Program-made: the position numbers and the translations under genes
Assembly: GCF_002284535.1 (NCBI RefSeq)
Contig: NZ_NPKH01000027.1
Span: 124,001 to 188,000, forward strand
From: Mesorhizobium wenxiniae
Lineage (GTDB): Bacteria; Pseudomonadota; Alphaproteobacteria; Rhizobiales; Rhizobiaceae
DNA: 64,000 nt
Direction: 5' to 3'
Part shown: positions 8,210 through 16,125 of the stretch, one piece after another
Layout of the letters: each line of letters starts with the position of its first letter
Numbering within the stretch: position 1 is the stretch's first letter
Notes under the pieces: model-generated
Told to the model about the DNA's origin: nothing
Database searches by the model: none
Seen by the model: only the letters and a program-made list of their open reading frames with translations

Positions 8210-8713
8210 GTGAGCAAGCTTTATCTGTTGAGGCATGCCAAGGCCGGGTGGGCTCTGCCGGGCATGCGCGATTTCGATCGTCCCCTCGACGCATCCGGCG
8301 TCGCCGACACCGACACGATGGGTGCGGCCATGCGGGCCCGCAGCTACATTCCGGACCTCACCCTTTGCTCAAACGCAAAGCGAGCGCGCCAGACCCTGGA
8401 AGGTCTGGCCGGCCACATCGATACAGGCCGGGTCCTGTTCCTGGACACGCTCTACAGTGAGGACGCCGCCGGCTATCTCAACCTCATCCGCAGCAATGGC
8501 GGGCGTAGCTCGCTGCTCATCATCGGCCACAACCCGATGACGGAAGATCTCACTATCGCGCTTTCGGGCGACGGCGACGAGGCTGCGATGGGAATGCTGA
8601 ATCACGGCTTTCCGACTTCCGGCCTTGCCGTCGTCCGCTTTCCGGCCAGTCTTGCCAACGCCGCGCAAGGCACCGGCTATCTCGAAGCCTTCGTGACGCC
8701 GGCCGATCTCTGA
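8210..8713 (+). CDS. sixA: SixA-type histidine phosphatase
   Basis: This 167-residue member of the histidine phosphatase superfamily resembles SixA, which removes phosphate from phosphohistidine. The N-terminal RHG-type motif reads LYLLRHAKAGW with the catalytic His. Supporting features are a second phosphate-binding arginine in SNAKRARQT and the C-terminal catalytic His in IIGHNP. I chose GTG 8210 because it places the first strand immediately at the N-terminus, as in the family, with GAGGGG just upstream. A GTG at 8186 would add eight residues. It is followed by the ycjX-like gene in the same direction. The target phosphoprotein is unknown; a link to the phosphorelay proteins nearby is only a possibility. 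Confidence 0.82.
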   Translation: MSKLYLLRHAKAGWALPGMRDFDRPLDASGVADTDTMGAAMRARSYIPDLTLCSNAKRARQTLEGLAGHIDTGRVLFLDTLYSEDAAGYLNLIRSNGGRSSLLIIGHNPMTEDLTIALSGDGDEAAMGMLNHGFPTSGLAVVRFPASLANAAQGTGYLEAFVTPADL

Positions 8714-8778
8714 CGCCATTTCAAACCTAGGCAGCAGCGTCTATATCGGATCGTACCGAAGCCCCGAGAGACCGCATT

Positions 8779-10275
8779 TTGGCATCATCGCTGACCACTT
8801 TCACCGACGAGGCGAAGATTGCCCTGGATACGCTGTCGGGGCGCGCTACCGGGCTTTTTTCGCCATCACTGCGACTGGGTGTCACTGGCCTTTCCCGCGC
8901 GGGCAAGACGGTGTTCATCTCAGCCTTTGTCCACAATCTGATCCATGGCGGGCGCTTGCCGCTGTTCTCGGCGCAGAAATCGGGACGCATCGCCCGTGCC
9001 TTCCTCGAAGAGCAACCGGATGACGCCGTACCGCGATTCCAGTACGAGGATCACGTAGCGGCTTTGGTCAACGATCGCCTGTGGCCGGATTCGACACGTG
9101 CCATTTCCGAGCTGAGGCTCACCATCGAATATGAATCGGCCTCCGCCTGGAGCCGCATGTTTTCATCAGGCCGATTGTCGGTCGATATCGTCGACTATCC
9201 TGGCGAATGGCTGCTGGACCTACCGTTGCTCGGTAAATCCTACGCTGATTTCTCGCGCGAAGCGTTCGAGATGGCCGTGCTGCCGGTGCGCGCCGACCTT
9301 TCGCAGGAATGGCGCTCGCTCTCCGCCGCAGTCGACCTGAATGCGGACGCCGACGAGATGACGGCGCGACGCCTCGCAGAGAGCTTCGCCGCTTACCTCA
9401 AGGCATGCAAGCTCGACGCGCGGGCGCTTTCGACCCTGCCGCCCGGCCGTTTCCTGATGCCCGGCGATCTTGAGGGCTCGCCGGCGCTGACCTTCGCGCC
9501 CTTGCCGGGCCTGAGTGAGCGGCGGGCGCGTTCCGGGTCGCTTCAGGCGATGATGGAGCGGCGCTACGAGGCCTACAAAACATACGTCGTAAAGCCGTTC
9601 TTCCGGGAGCACATCACGCGCCTCGACCGCCAGATCGTGGTGATAGACGCCCTGCAGGCCCTGAACGCAGGCCCCGGCGCGATGGCCGATCTCGAACGTG
9701 CGGTGACCGAAATCCTCGCCTGCTTCCGCCCCGGCCGCGGCAATTTCCTGACTGACTTTTTTTCAAGGCGGATCGACCGCATATTGGTGGCGGCGACGAA
9801 GGCGGACCATCTGCATCACGAAAGCCACGATCGGCTGCAGGCGATCGTGCGGCGGCTTGCCGACCGCGCCGTGGCGCGAGCAAATTTCACCGGCGCCGAT
9901 GTCGACGTGGTCGCCCTGGCGGCGGTGCGCGCGACCCGCGAAGGCACGGTCAAGCAAGGCCGTGAGACGCTGCCGGTCATCATTGGCACACCGTTGAAAG
10001 GTGAAAAGATCAACGGCGAAACATTCGATGGAAGAACCGAAACAGCCATATTTCCCGGTGATTTGCCGGAGAAAATTGATGCAGTGTTCGATGTCTCTGG
10101 ACCAGACCATCGGCAGAACCCGGGCCATCGGCAAACCGATGAGGACCCGGCGATACGCTTCGTGCGCTTTCGCCCGCCAAAGCTCGAACGCACGGCTGAA
10201 GGCGTCACGCTGTCGCTGCCGCATATCAGGCTCGACCGCGCCCTGCAGTTCCTGATCGGAGATCATCTGGCATGA
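8779..10275 (+). CDS. ycjX: YcjX family P-loop protein (DUF463)
   Basis: This is a 498-residue P-loop NTPase of the YcjX/DUF463 family. The Walker A motif GLSRAGKT is near residues 37-44, and an aspartate-containing switch-like segment VDIVDYPGEW is near 136-145. Several other family blocks are visible, such as RFVRFRPPKLE near the C-terminus. Structural work on YcjX places it among GTP/GDP-binding stress-linked proteins, but its cellular role is not settled. The start is TTG 8779 with GAGAG upstream; no better codon is nearby. It overlaps the next gene by four bases (ATGA), so the two are translationally coupled, the usual arrangement of ycjX and ycjF. Confidence 0.88.
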   Translation: MASSLTTFTDEAKIALDTLSGRATGLFSPSLRLGVTGLSRAGKTVFISAFVHNLIHGGRLPLFSAQKSGRIARAFLEEQPDDAVPRFQYEDHVAALVNDRLWPDSTRAISELRLTIEYESASAWSRMFSSGRLSVDIVDYPGEWLLDLPLLGKSYADFSREAFEMAVLPVRADLSQEWRSLSAAVDLNADADEMTARRLAESFAAYLKACKLDARALSTLPPGRFLMPGDLEGSPALTFAPLPGLSERRARSGSLQAMMERRYEAYKTYVVKPFFREHITRLDRQIVVIDALQALNAGPGAMADLERAVTEILACFRPGRGNFLTDFFSRRIDRILVAATKADHLHHESHDRLQAIVRRLADRAVARANFTGADVDVVALAAVRATREGTVKQGRETLPVIIGTPLKGEKINGETFDGRTETAIFPGDLPEKIDAVFDVSGPDHRQNPGHRQTDEDPAIRFVRFRPPKLERTAEGVTLSLPHIRLDRALQFLIGDHLA

Positions 10276-11360
10276 CCGCGCCCCGCAAGCCGGCGGCATT
10301 TCGCATCGAGCCGGAAGCCCCGCCAAAAGAAAGGGCAGCCTTGCGCCAGCCCGACGTTCCATCGGCCAGAAAGCCGCGCACCGTGAAGGCTGATCTTGCC
10401 GTCGTCATTCCGGCGGAAATCGACGTTTTCGCCGAGCCGGACATCATCGCCGCCGAACCGCCGCCGGCGACCGCGCCGCGGAAGCGTTCAACGTTCGGCA
10501 CCCTGTTCTTCGGCGCATTGGGCGTTCTGGTTTCGCTGGCGCTCGGCCTTTGGACCGACCAGCTGATTCGCGATCTGTTCGCGCGTGCCGAATGGCTGGG
10601 CTGGCTGGCCGCCGGCATGGCCGCGATCGCGCTGCTGGCGCTTCTGATCATCCTCGTCCGCGAATTCCTGGCGATCACCCGCCTCGCCGAGGTCGAAAAA
10701 CTACAGAAGCGGGCACTCGACGCCATTGCCCGCGACGATCCGAAGGCCGCTCGCGCCGTGGTCGACGAACTCTCGGCCTTCGTCGCGGCCAAGCCCGAAA
10801 CCGCGGCCGGCAGACGCGCTCTGGCTGACCTGCGCGACGAGATCATCGACGGTGGCAATCTGGTGCGCCTGGCCGAGACCGAAATCCTCGGCCCCCTCGA
10901 TGCGCGCGCCAAGGTGATGATCCTCGAAGCGGCAAAGCGCGTGTCGCTGGTGACGGCGGTCAGCCCTCGCGCTCTGGTCGACGTCGCCTATGTCGTGTTC
11001 GAAGCGGGCCGGCTGATTCGCCGCCTGTCGGAGCTTTATGGCGGCCGGCCGGGCACGCTGGGGTTCTTCCGGCTGGCGCGCAGCGTTCTCGCTCATCTGG
11101 CGGTGACCGGCTCGATTGCGGTCGGCGACAGTTTCGTTCAGCAGATCGTCGGCCATGGCCTCGCTGCTCGGCTCTCGGCCAAGCTTGGCGAAGGTGTCGT
11201 CAACGGCATGATGACGGCGCGCATCGGCATTGCTGCGATGGAGACCGCAAGGCCCCTGCCCTTCAGCGCCGCGAGACGGCCCGGCATGGGTGATTTCCTG
11301 TCCGCGCTGACATCGTTTGCAACCAAAAAGCAGAAGGAGACATCCGCTTCCGACACGTGA
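10272..11360 (+). CDS. ycjF: YcjF/TIGR01620 family membrane protein (DUF697)
   Basis: This 362-residue inner-membrane protein is the standard partner of YcjX. It has a basic, Pro-rich cytoplasmic N-terminus (1-70) and two adjacent membrane helices at about 76-95 and 109-131. A soluble region rich in Ala and charged residues follows, then a C-terminal DUF697-like hydrophobic domain (GTLGFFRLARSVLAHLAVTG, and GLAARLSAKLGEGVVNGMMT). The start ATG overlaps the stop of ycjX. The function is unknown; the pair is often stress-induced in other proteobacteria. Confidence 0.87.
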   Translation: MTAPRKPAAFRIEPEAPPKERAALRQPDVPSARKPRTVKADLAVVIPAEIDVFAEPDIIAAEPPPATAPRKRSTFGTLFFGALGVLVSLALGLWTDQLIRDLFARAEWLGWLAAGMAAIALLALLIILVREFLAITRLAEVEKLQKRALDAIARDDPKAARAVVDELSAFVAAKPETAAGRRALADLRDEIIDGGNLVRLAETEILGPLDARAKVMILEAAKRVSLVTAVSPRALVDVAYVVFEAGRLIRRLSELYGGRPGTLGFFRLARSVLAHLAVTGSIAVGDSFVQQIVGHGLAARLSAKLGEGVVNGMMTARIGIAAMETARPLPFSAARRPGMGDFLSALTSFATKKQKETSASDT

Positions 11361-11530
11361 CAACCGTCTCCAGCACCGCACGTCCTGGTGGACGCTGTAG
11401 CCCTTTGATTTCGCGCACGATCCCAGCGCAAATCGCTTCCGATTTTCGGGGCCATGCGCTAGTGGTGACGATGCATTAACCAATCTTGTTCATGGTCGGA
11501 CGGGTTCCAAACCAGACTCTTTGTTGCCGG
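11361..11530. repeat. intergenic region with a degenerate rhizobial palindromic element
   Basis: The segment from about 11420 to 11462 contains AAATCGCTTCCGATTTTCGG followed by GCCATGCGC. It resembles the dispersed palindromic elements typical of rhizobial intergenic DNA and recurs in related form at 16083-16125. A possible promoter for the next gene lies in the more AT-rich 11470-11500. Confidence 0.4.
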
Positions 11531-12094
11531 ATGTCGTCGATGAAAAGCGTGATCTTGTCCAGTGTCCTGCCCATAGCGGTCGTGGTTTCAACAACTGCCG
11601 GCATGGCCGAAAAGACCTTTGCAGCAGAACGAGACAAGAAGTTCTTTCAATCGGTGGAAGGCGAATGGGTCGGCCCGGGGGAAATCGTCGCCGGCAAATA
11701 CAAGGGCACGAAATTCACCTGCAATTTCACCGGCTCGACACCTGACGGCAAGATCGGCATGTCGCTCGACGGCGGTTGTCGGGTCGGCATGTTCACCCAG
11801 CAGATGTCGGCGACGATCCAGCACAAGGGCCGCGAGGGCTACAAGGGCAGCTTCATGGGCGGTGCCGCCGGTTCCGGCCTCGACATTATCGGCGGTAACG
11901 TGGTCAGCGCCAACAAGGTCGTCTTCACCATCAACCGCAATCAGTTGCGCGGCGTGATGCAAGCTCTTGTCCCCAACGACAATTCGATGACGGTGACGGT
12001 TGCGGTGCGCGTCGACCAGCAACTGGTGCCGGTCATCGGCATGAAGCTGAAGCGCGTCGATACGGTCGAAGTCGGCTCCATCGCGCCGAACTGA
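11531..12094 (+). CDS. exported protein of unknown function
   Basis: I do not recognise a named family. From ATG 11531 the protein has 187 residues, and it begins with a Sec signal (MSSMKSVILSSVLPIAVVVS, then an Ala-rich cleavage region near TFAAER). The mature part has alternating Gly-rich strands, for example GEWVGPGEIVAGKYKGTKF and CNFTGSTPDGKIGMSLDGGC. This suggests a small periplasmic beta-barrel or sandwich, and two cysteines could form a disulfide. The frame is open back to 11486, but the extra 15 residues precede the signal and are unlikely to be translated. A second Met at 11540 is an equally possible start. No operon partner is evident. Confidence 0.7.
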   Translation: MSSMKSVILSSVLPIAVVVSTTAGMAEKTFAAERDKKFFQSVEGEWVGPGEIVAGKYKGTKFTCNFTGSTPDGKIGMSLDGGCRVGMFTQQMSATIQHKGREGYKGSFMGGAAGSGLDIIGGNVVSANKVVFTINRNQLRGVMQALVPNDNSMTVTVAVRVDQQLVPVIGMKLKRVDTVEVGSIAPN

Positions 12095-12104
12095 GCGCTT
12101 ATCT

Positions 12105-12124
12105 GCGCGTCCGACAGGACGTGC
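12105..12124. repeat. CGTCC...GGACG hairpin of a dispersed element
   Basis: GCGCGTCC and GGACGTGC flank the loop GACA directly after the stop of the preceding gene. The sequence resembles the element also found at 18815-18858 and 48018-48051. It has no T-run, so termination is not certain. Confidence 0.45.
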
Positions 12125-12137
12125 GGCGCCGCGCTAT

Positions 12138-12162
12138 AAAAAAACGGCAGCCACGGCCACCG
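12138..12162 (-). terminator. rho-independent terminator of the small lipoprotein gene
   Basis: Read on the minus strand, CGGTGGC-CGTG-GCTGCCG (12145-12162, seven pairs including two G-T) is followed by seven T residues (12138-12144). It lies 26 bases beyond the stop codon at 12189. Confidence 0.75.
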
Positions 12163-12188
12163 CTTCTTTTGCAAACTCAAATCGATTC

Positions 12189-12454
12189 TCAGGCCTTGAT
12201 GGCGGCAGTCAGCTCGTCATAGGCCTTGCAGGCCTCGTCCGCCGTCGTAGCGCCCTGATACTTGGCTGTGACCGCCTGAACCTTGGCGGTGAGATCGGCC
12301 GCCTTGGCCGGATCCTTGGTAATCGCCTCCTGAAGGGCTGCAGTCATGTCCTGAGCTTTCTTGGTCAGCACTTCAGTCGTGCAGTCCGGCGCGTTCGAGC
12401 AGGCCGATCCGGCAAGTGCCGCGATGCCAACGGCAACAAGCAAAAAATCTTCAT
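12189..12454 (-). CDS. small exported/lipoprotein-like protein, apparent frameshift in the signal peptide
   Basis: The mature part is about 68 residues of Ala/Lys-rich helix (CSNAPDCTTEVLTKKAQDMT onward to DELTAAIKA) with three cysteines. The expected start is ATG 12454 with GGGAG upstream, but in that frame translation leaves the protein after MKIF. One extra base in the T-run (AAAAAA on the plus strand, 12442-12447) would give MKIFLLVAVGIAALAGSACS, a clean signal peptide with a lipobox-like end. As given, the protein can only be read from a TTG at 12443 (84 residues). A homopolymer sequencing error is the simplest explanation. The function is unknown. Confidence 0.6.
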
Positions 12455-12697
12455 GTCAGTCGTCTCCCTCAAAAAAAGGCGCGGATTTGATCGTCGTCCG
12501 CCCTTCACGGCCAAAGCCGCGCGTCTTTAGCGCCCGATTGCTGCAACACGCAGCGCAGCGGGTGCATAAAGCTGTGGAGCGCGCCTGCAACACTGCTGCA
12601 CCGGATTCGGACTGTTCGATTTCAGCCGAAGCCCCTATCTTGGCTGCTCGATGCCGCAGCACGTGCAGCGGTCTCTAGAGAGAACGGAACGGCAGGC

Positions 12698-14533
12698 ATG
12701 GCAGCAGAAGCAGCGGGCAGCGATCTAATCCACGTGGTGGCGCTGCTCGCCGCAGGTGTTGTCGCCGTACCGATCTTCAAGCGCGTGGGGCTTGGTTCCA
12801 TCCTCGGCTATCTGGCGGCCGGCGTGGTCATCGGCCCGTTCGGCATCGGCATCTTTTCCGAATCGGAAGCGATTCTTCACGTCGCCGAGCTCGGCGTCGT
12901 CATGTTCCTGTTCATCATCGGGCTGGAGATGCAGCCGTCGCGGCTGTGGGGCCTCAGGCGAGAGATCTTTGGCCTTGGGGCATTGCAGGTCGGCGTATGC
13001 GCGCTGTTGCTGACCGGCGTCGGACTGGCGGGAGGTTTTCCGATCTCGCAATCCTTCGTCGCCGGCGCCGGCTTCGTGCTGACCTCGACAGCGATCGTCA
13101 TGCAGCTTCTGGAGGAACGTGGTGAGATCGCTGCGCCCAAAGGCCAGCGCATCGTCTCCATCCTGCTGCTCGAGGACTTGGCGATCGTGCCGTTGCTGGC
13201 CCTGATCGCCTTCCTGGCGCCGGGCGGCGCCGATATGAGCTTGACGCAGCGGCTGACGGAGGTGGGCATAGGCCTTGCCGCCATCGTTGGGCTGGTGCTG
13301 GCCGGGCGTTATCTGCTCAATCCGTTCTTCCGCATCCTGGCGGACGCCCGCGCCCGCGAAGTGATGACCGCAGCCGCCCTTCTGGTCGTTCTGGGGTCGG
13401 CGCTTGCCATGCAGCTCAGCGGCCTGTCGATGGCGATGGGCGCCTTCCTGGCCGGCGTGCTTTTGTCGGAGTCCACCTTCCGCCATCAGCTGGAGGCCGA
13501 CGTCGAACCATTCCGCGGTGTGCTGCTCGGGCTGTTTTTCCTCGCTGTCGGCATGTCGCTCGACCTGCATGTGGTCGTCCAGAACTGGCGCCTTGTCGCC
13601 ATCTACGTCGTCGCCTACATGGTGATAAAGGCGATCGGCATCTACCTCGTCGCCCGCATCCTCAAGACCAGTCATCGAGAAGCGCTCGAGCGTGCCGTCT
13701 TCATGGCGCAAGGCGGCGAATTCGCCTTCGTCCTCTATTCGGCCGCCGCGGTAGTCGGCATCATCGACAGCCAGGCTAACGCGACCCTGACGGCGATCGT
13801 GATCATCTCCATGGTGCTGACACCGCTGGCCATTCTGGCATTGCAGTATCTGACGCCGCGCGACGAGCAGTCGCTCGAAGGCGTCGACATCGCCGATGGC
13901 CTTACCGGCAGCGTGCTGATCATCGGCTTCGGCCGCTTCGGCCAGATCGCCAGCCAGCCGCTGCTGTTGCGCGGGATCGATGTCTCGATCATCGACAATG
14001 AGGTCGAGATGATCCAGGCGGCAGCTGATTTCGGTTTCAAGGTCTATTATGGCGACGGCACGCGGCTGGACATTTTGCGTGCCGCAGGCGCCGGCCGCGC
14101 GCGCGCCGTGTTGATCTGCGTCGACAAGCCAGATGTCGCCGTCCGCATCGCAGAGCTCATCAAGGCGGAGTTTCCCCTGCTGACCGTGCTGGCACGCGCC
14201 TTCGACCGCGGAACCGCATTGCAGCTGATCCGTGCCGGCGTCGATTTCCAGATTCGCGAAACCTTCGAATCGGCGCTTGTCTTCGGCGGCTCCACACTAG
14301 AAGCGCTGGGCGTCGACCCGGCGGAAGTCGCCGAGGTGATCGAGGATGTCCGCCGCCGTGACGCTGCCCGTTTCGAGTTGCAGCTCGCCGAAGGCGTTCG
14401 CGCCGGAGCGCGCTTCCTCAAGGGCAATATCGGCACGCCCATTCCGACACCGCTCAGCCAGCCGCGCCGCACCGGTCAGGCGCTCAATGAAGAAACTGCC
14501 GGCGTTCTGCACAAATCCGAGCCCGCGGACTAA
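12698..14533 (+). CDS. CPA2 family monovalent cation:proton antiporter with RCK domain (KefB/KefC-like)
   Basis: This 611-residue inner-membrane transporter exchanges K+ (or Na+) for protons. The first 380 residues hold about 12 hydrophobic helices in the order of the Na_H_Exchanger fold, including GYLAAGVVIGPFG, LGVVMFLFIIGLEM, the SILLLEDLAIVPLLALI segment with paired acidic residues, and AFLAGVLLSES. A TrkA-N (RCK) domain follows at about 405-520, with a dinucleotide motif (VLIIGFGRFGQ) and the second-strand acidic end (SIIDNEVE). Glutathione-gated Kef systems have this layout, but no ancillary KefF/KefG gene is present, so gating by glutathione adducts is not shown. ATG 12698 is the first good start. 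Confidence 0.88.
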   Translation: MAAEAAGSDLIHVVALLAAGVVAVPIFKRVGLGSILGYLAAGVVIGPFGIGIFSESEAILHVAELGVVMFLFIIGLEMQPSRLWGLRREIFGLGALQVGVCALLLTGVGLAGGFPISQSFVAGAGFVLTSTAIVMQLLEERGEIAAPKGQRIVSILLLEDLAIVPLLALIAFLAPGGADMSLTQRLTEVGIGLAAIVGLVLAGRYLLNPFFRILADARAREVMTAAALLVVLGSALAMQLSGLSMAMGAFLAGVLLSESTFRHQLEADVEPFRGVLLGLFFLAVGMSLDLHVVVQNWRLVAIYVVAYMVIKAIGIYLVARILKTSHREALERAVFMAQGGEFAFVLYSAAAVVGIIDSQANATLTAIVIISMVLTPLAILALQYLTPRDEQSLEGVDIADGLTGSVLIIGFGRFGQIASQPLLLRGIDVSIIDNEVEMIQAAADFGFKVYYGDGTRLDILRAAGAGRARAVLICVDKPDVAVRIAELIKAEFPLLTVLARAFDRGTALQLIRAGVDFQIRETFESALVFGGSTLEALGVDPAEVAEVIEDVRRRDAARFELQLAEGVRAGARFLKGNIGTPIPTPLSQPRRTGQALNEETAGVLHKSEPAD

Positions 14534-14550
14534 ATACCTGGAGCAAACAG

Positions 14551-15099
14551 ATGACCGAACTGGACGAACGTGCGCTCTCCGTCACCAGATTCTGGCGTGA
14601 CGCCGGGAAAGATGCGTGGTTCGAAAAGAATGACGCCTTCGACGCGGAGTTCCGCAACCGGTTTCTCGACCTGCACTATGCTGCCGCACGGCGTGAATGC
14701 GATAACTGGTCGGAGCATGCCGAAGGCTCACTGGCACTGATGATCTTGCTCGACCAGTTCCCGCGAAACTGCTTTCGCGGCACCGGCCATATGTATGCAA
14801 CCGACCCGCTGGCGAGGCATTTTGCCGAAAAGGCGACCGCCGCCGGCCAGGATCTGGCGCTCGACGAAGACCTGCGCGCCTTCCTCTATTTGCCGTATGA
14901 GCATTCGGAGCATATCGCCGACCAGCTTAAATCGATGGACCTTTTTACCGCCAAAGCCCAATCCTATCTGAAATATGCGGTCGAGCACCTGGAGATCATT
15001 CAGCGCTTCGGCCGCTTTCCGCATCGAAACAGGATCCTTGGCCGCGAGACGACGCCGGAGGAACAGGTGTTCCTCGACGGGGGCGGATTTTCCGGCTGA
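14551..15099 (+). CDS. DUF924 family protein
   Basis: This 182-residue helical protein belongs to the DUF924 family. The hallmark segments are RFWRDAGKDAWFEKND near the N-terminus, then LALMILLDQFPRNCFRGT, LPYEHSEHIADQ and the C-terminal FGRFPHRNRILGR. The fold resembles TPR repeats; no biochemical role is established. It starts 18 bases after the antiporter gene, with GGAG upstream of ATG 14551, and is probably co-transcribed with it. It ends just before a strong hairpin at 15107-15146. Confidence 0.85.
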   Translation: MTELDERALSVTRFWRDAGKDAWFEKNDAFDAEFRNRFLDLHYAAARRECDNWSEHAEGSLALMILLDQFPRNCFRGTGHMYATDPLARHFAEKATAAGQDLALDEDLRAFLYLPYEHSEHIADQLKSMDLFTAKAQSYLKYAVEHLEIIQRFGRFPHRNRILGRETTPEEQVFLDGGGFSG

Positions 15100-15106
15100 G
15101 CTCAGT

Positions 15107-15146
15107 GCATCGGAGCCAAAACTGGTTAGAGGTTTTGGTCCGATGC
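15107..15146. repeat. 15-bp palindromic hairpin between convergent genes
   Basis: The arms GCATCGGAGCCAAAAC (15107-15122) and GTTTTGGTCCGATGC (15132-15146) pair with one bulged G. It separates the convergent DUF924 and folK genes and ends one base before the folK stop codon. It matches the general form of rhizobial palindromic repeats and may slow or end transcription from both sides. Confidence 0.65.
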
Positions 15147-15147
15147 T

Positions 15148-15660
15148 TTAGGTCAGCCACCAATCCCGGCCAGACGGCAGTCGCTCGATGCCGGCGCTGT
15201 CGAGCGCGGCAAGCCGCTCCGCCACGCTTCTGCCGTCGACGGTGAGGTCAGGCGCGATCTCGGCCAGCGGCGCCAGAACGAAAGCGCGCTCCAGCATGCG
15301 CGGATGCGGCACTTCCAGCCCGGATTCGTGGATAATCCGATCGCCGAACACCAAAATGTCGATGTCGATCAGCCGTGGGCCCCAGCGCTCCTCGCGCACC
15401 CGCTTCAGTCTGCGCTCGACGTCGAGACAGAGATCGAGCAATGCGTGTGGTGCGAGCACAGTCGAAATTTCGGCAGCCGCATTGAGAAAATCAGGCTGGT
15501 CGAGCTTGCCCCAAGGCGGCGTACGGTAAAGCGAGGAGACGACAACGACTAGCGCGTTCTCGTCAGCGTCCAGCATACGCAGCGCAGCGCCCATCGACCT
15601 TGCCGGGTCGCCGAGATTGCCGCCAAGGCTGAGGTAAACCGTGTTATTCTGGCCAGACAA
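15148..15660 (-). CDS. folK: 2-amino-4-hydroxy-6-hydroxymethyldihydropteridine diphosphokinase
   Basis: HPPK transfers pyrophosphate from ATP to 6-hydroxymethyldihydropterin, the step before FolP in folate synthesis. The 170-residue protein has the family N-terminus VYLSLGGNLGDP, the middle segment FLNAAAEIST, and the diagnostic motif RWGPRLIDIDILVFG with catalytic aspartates. The C-terminal VPHPRMLERAFVLAPL is also typical. The start is TTG 15660, with GAGGTG four bases upstream inside the end of folB. The two genes overlap by 17 bases, indicating coupled translation. Confidence 0.93.
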   Translation of the reverse strand: MSGQNNTVYLSLGGNLGDPARSMGAALRMLDADENALVVVVSSLYRTPPWGKLDQPDFLNAAAEISTVLAPHALLDLCLDVERRLKRVREERWGPRLIDIDILVFGDRIIHESGLEVPHPRMLERAFVLAPLAEIAPDLTVDGRSVAERLAALDSAGIERLPSGRDWWLT

Positions 15661-16003
15661 CGGTCACCTCGACATGATCGAGCACACCGGGCACTGGCGC
15701 ATTCGGCTTTCGCACGGTGATCTCGGCCTTTTTGATCTGAGGAAACCGGGCCGTCAGCGCCCGGGCCACCTCCAGCGCCAGCGCTTCTATCAGAAAACGC
15801 CTCTCGCCGGTTATGATCTTTTCGATCACTCCGAAGGCGACACCATAGTGGACGGTATCCTCGATGGAATCATCGACCAGCGCGCGGCCGGGTTCGACGG
15901 AGAGCGCAGCGTCGACATAGAAACGCTGGCCGAGCGTTTCCTCCTCATCCAGCACGCCGTGCCGGGCGAAGAAGGCGCAGTTCTTCATGCGGATGACATA
16001 CAT
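15644..16003 (-). CDS. folB: dihydroneopterin aldolase
   Basis: This enzyme cleaves 7,8-dihydroneopterin to 6-hydroxymethyldihydropterin and glycolaldehyde. The protein has 119 residues, the family norm. It shows the N-terminal MYVIRMKNCAFFARHGVLDE with a conserved GVLDEE segment, the active-site region VHYGVAFGVIEKI, and LIEALALEVARAL, with the C-terminal RKPNAPVPGVLDHVEV that folds into the tetramer. It lies between folP and folK on the same strand in the order folP-folB-folK, with a repeat-bearing gap of 115 bases after folP. Confidence 0.93.
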   Translation of the reverse strand: MYVIRMKNCAFFARHGVLDEEETLGQRFYVDAALSVEPGRALVDDSIEDTVHYGVAFGVIEKIITGERRFLIEALALEVARALTARFPQIKKAEITVRKPNAPVPGVLDHVEVTVVWPE

Positions 16004-16018
16004 CGCTCAGCGTCCCGC

Positions 16019-16125
16019 TCGATTAGAGCGATGTGCATCCACTTGGACGCAAAAACTACGCTCTAACGCTTTCAATCTACGCATCCTGCTTTCCAAAAAT
16101 CGATTATGATTTTCGAGCCTATGCG
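16019..16125. repeat. rhizobial-type intergenic repeat between folP and folB
   Basis: The gap carries AGAGCGATGTGCATCCACTT through CTACGCTCTAACG, then AAAATCGATTATGATTTTCG ending in CCTATGCGG. The latter half matches the element near 11436-11462 at most positions. This reads as a mosaic of dispersed palindromic units rather than as a regulatory leader, and its right end overlaps the last codons of folP. Confidence 0.5.

Noticed and set aside
15107..15146. Riboswitch or attenuator for the fol genes
   Set aside because: The hairpin lies at the end of folK, not before a start codon, and fits the dispersed palindromic elements.
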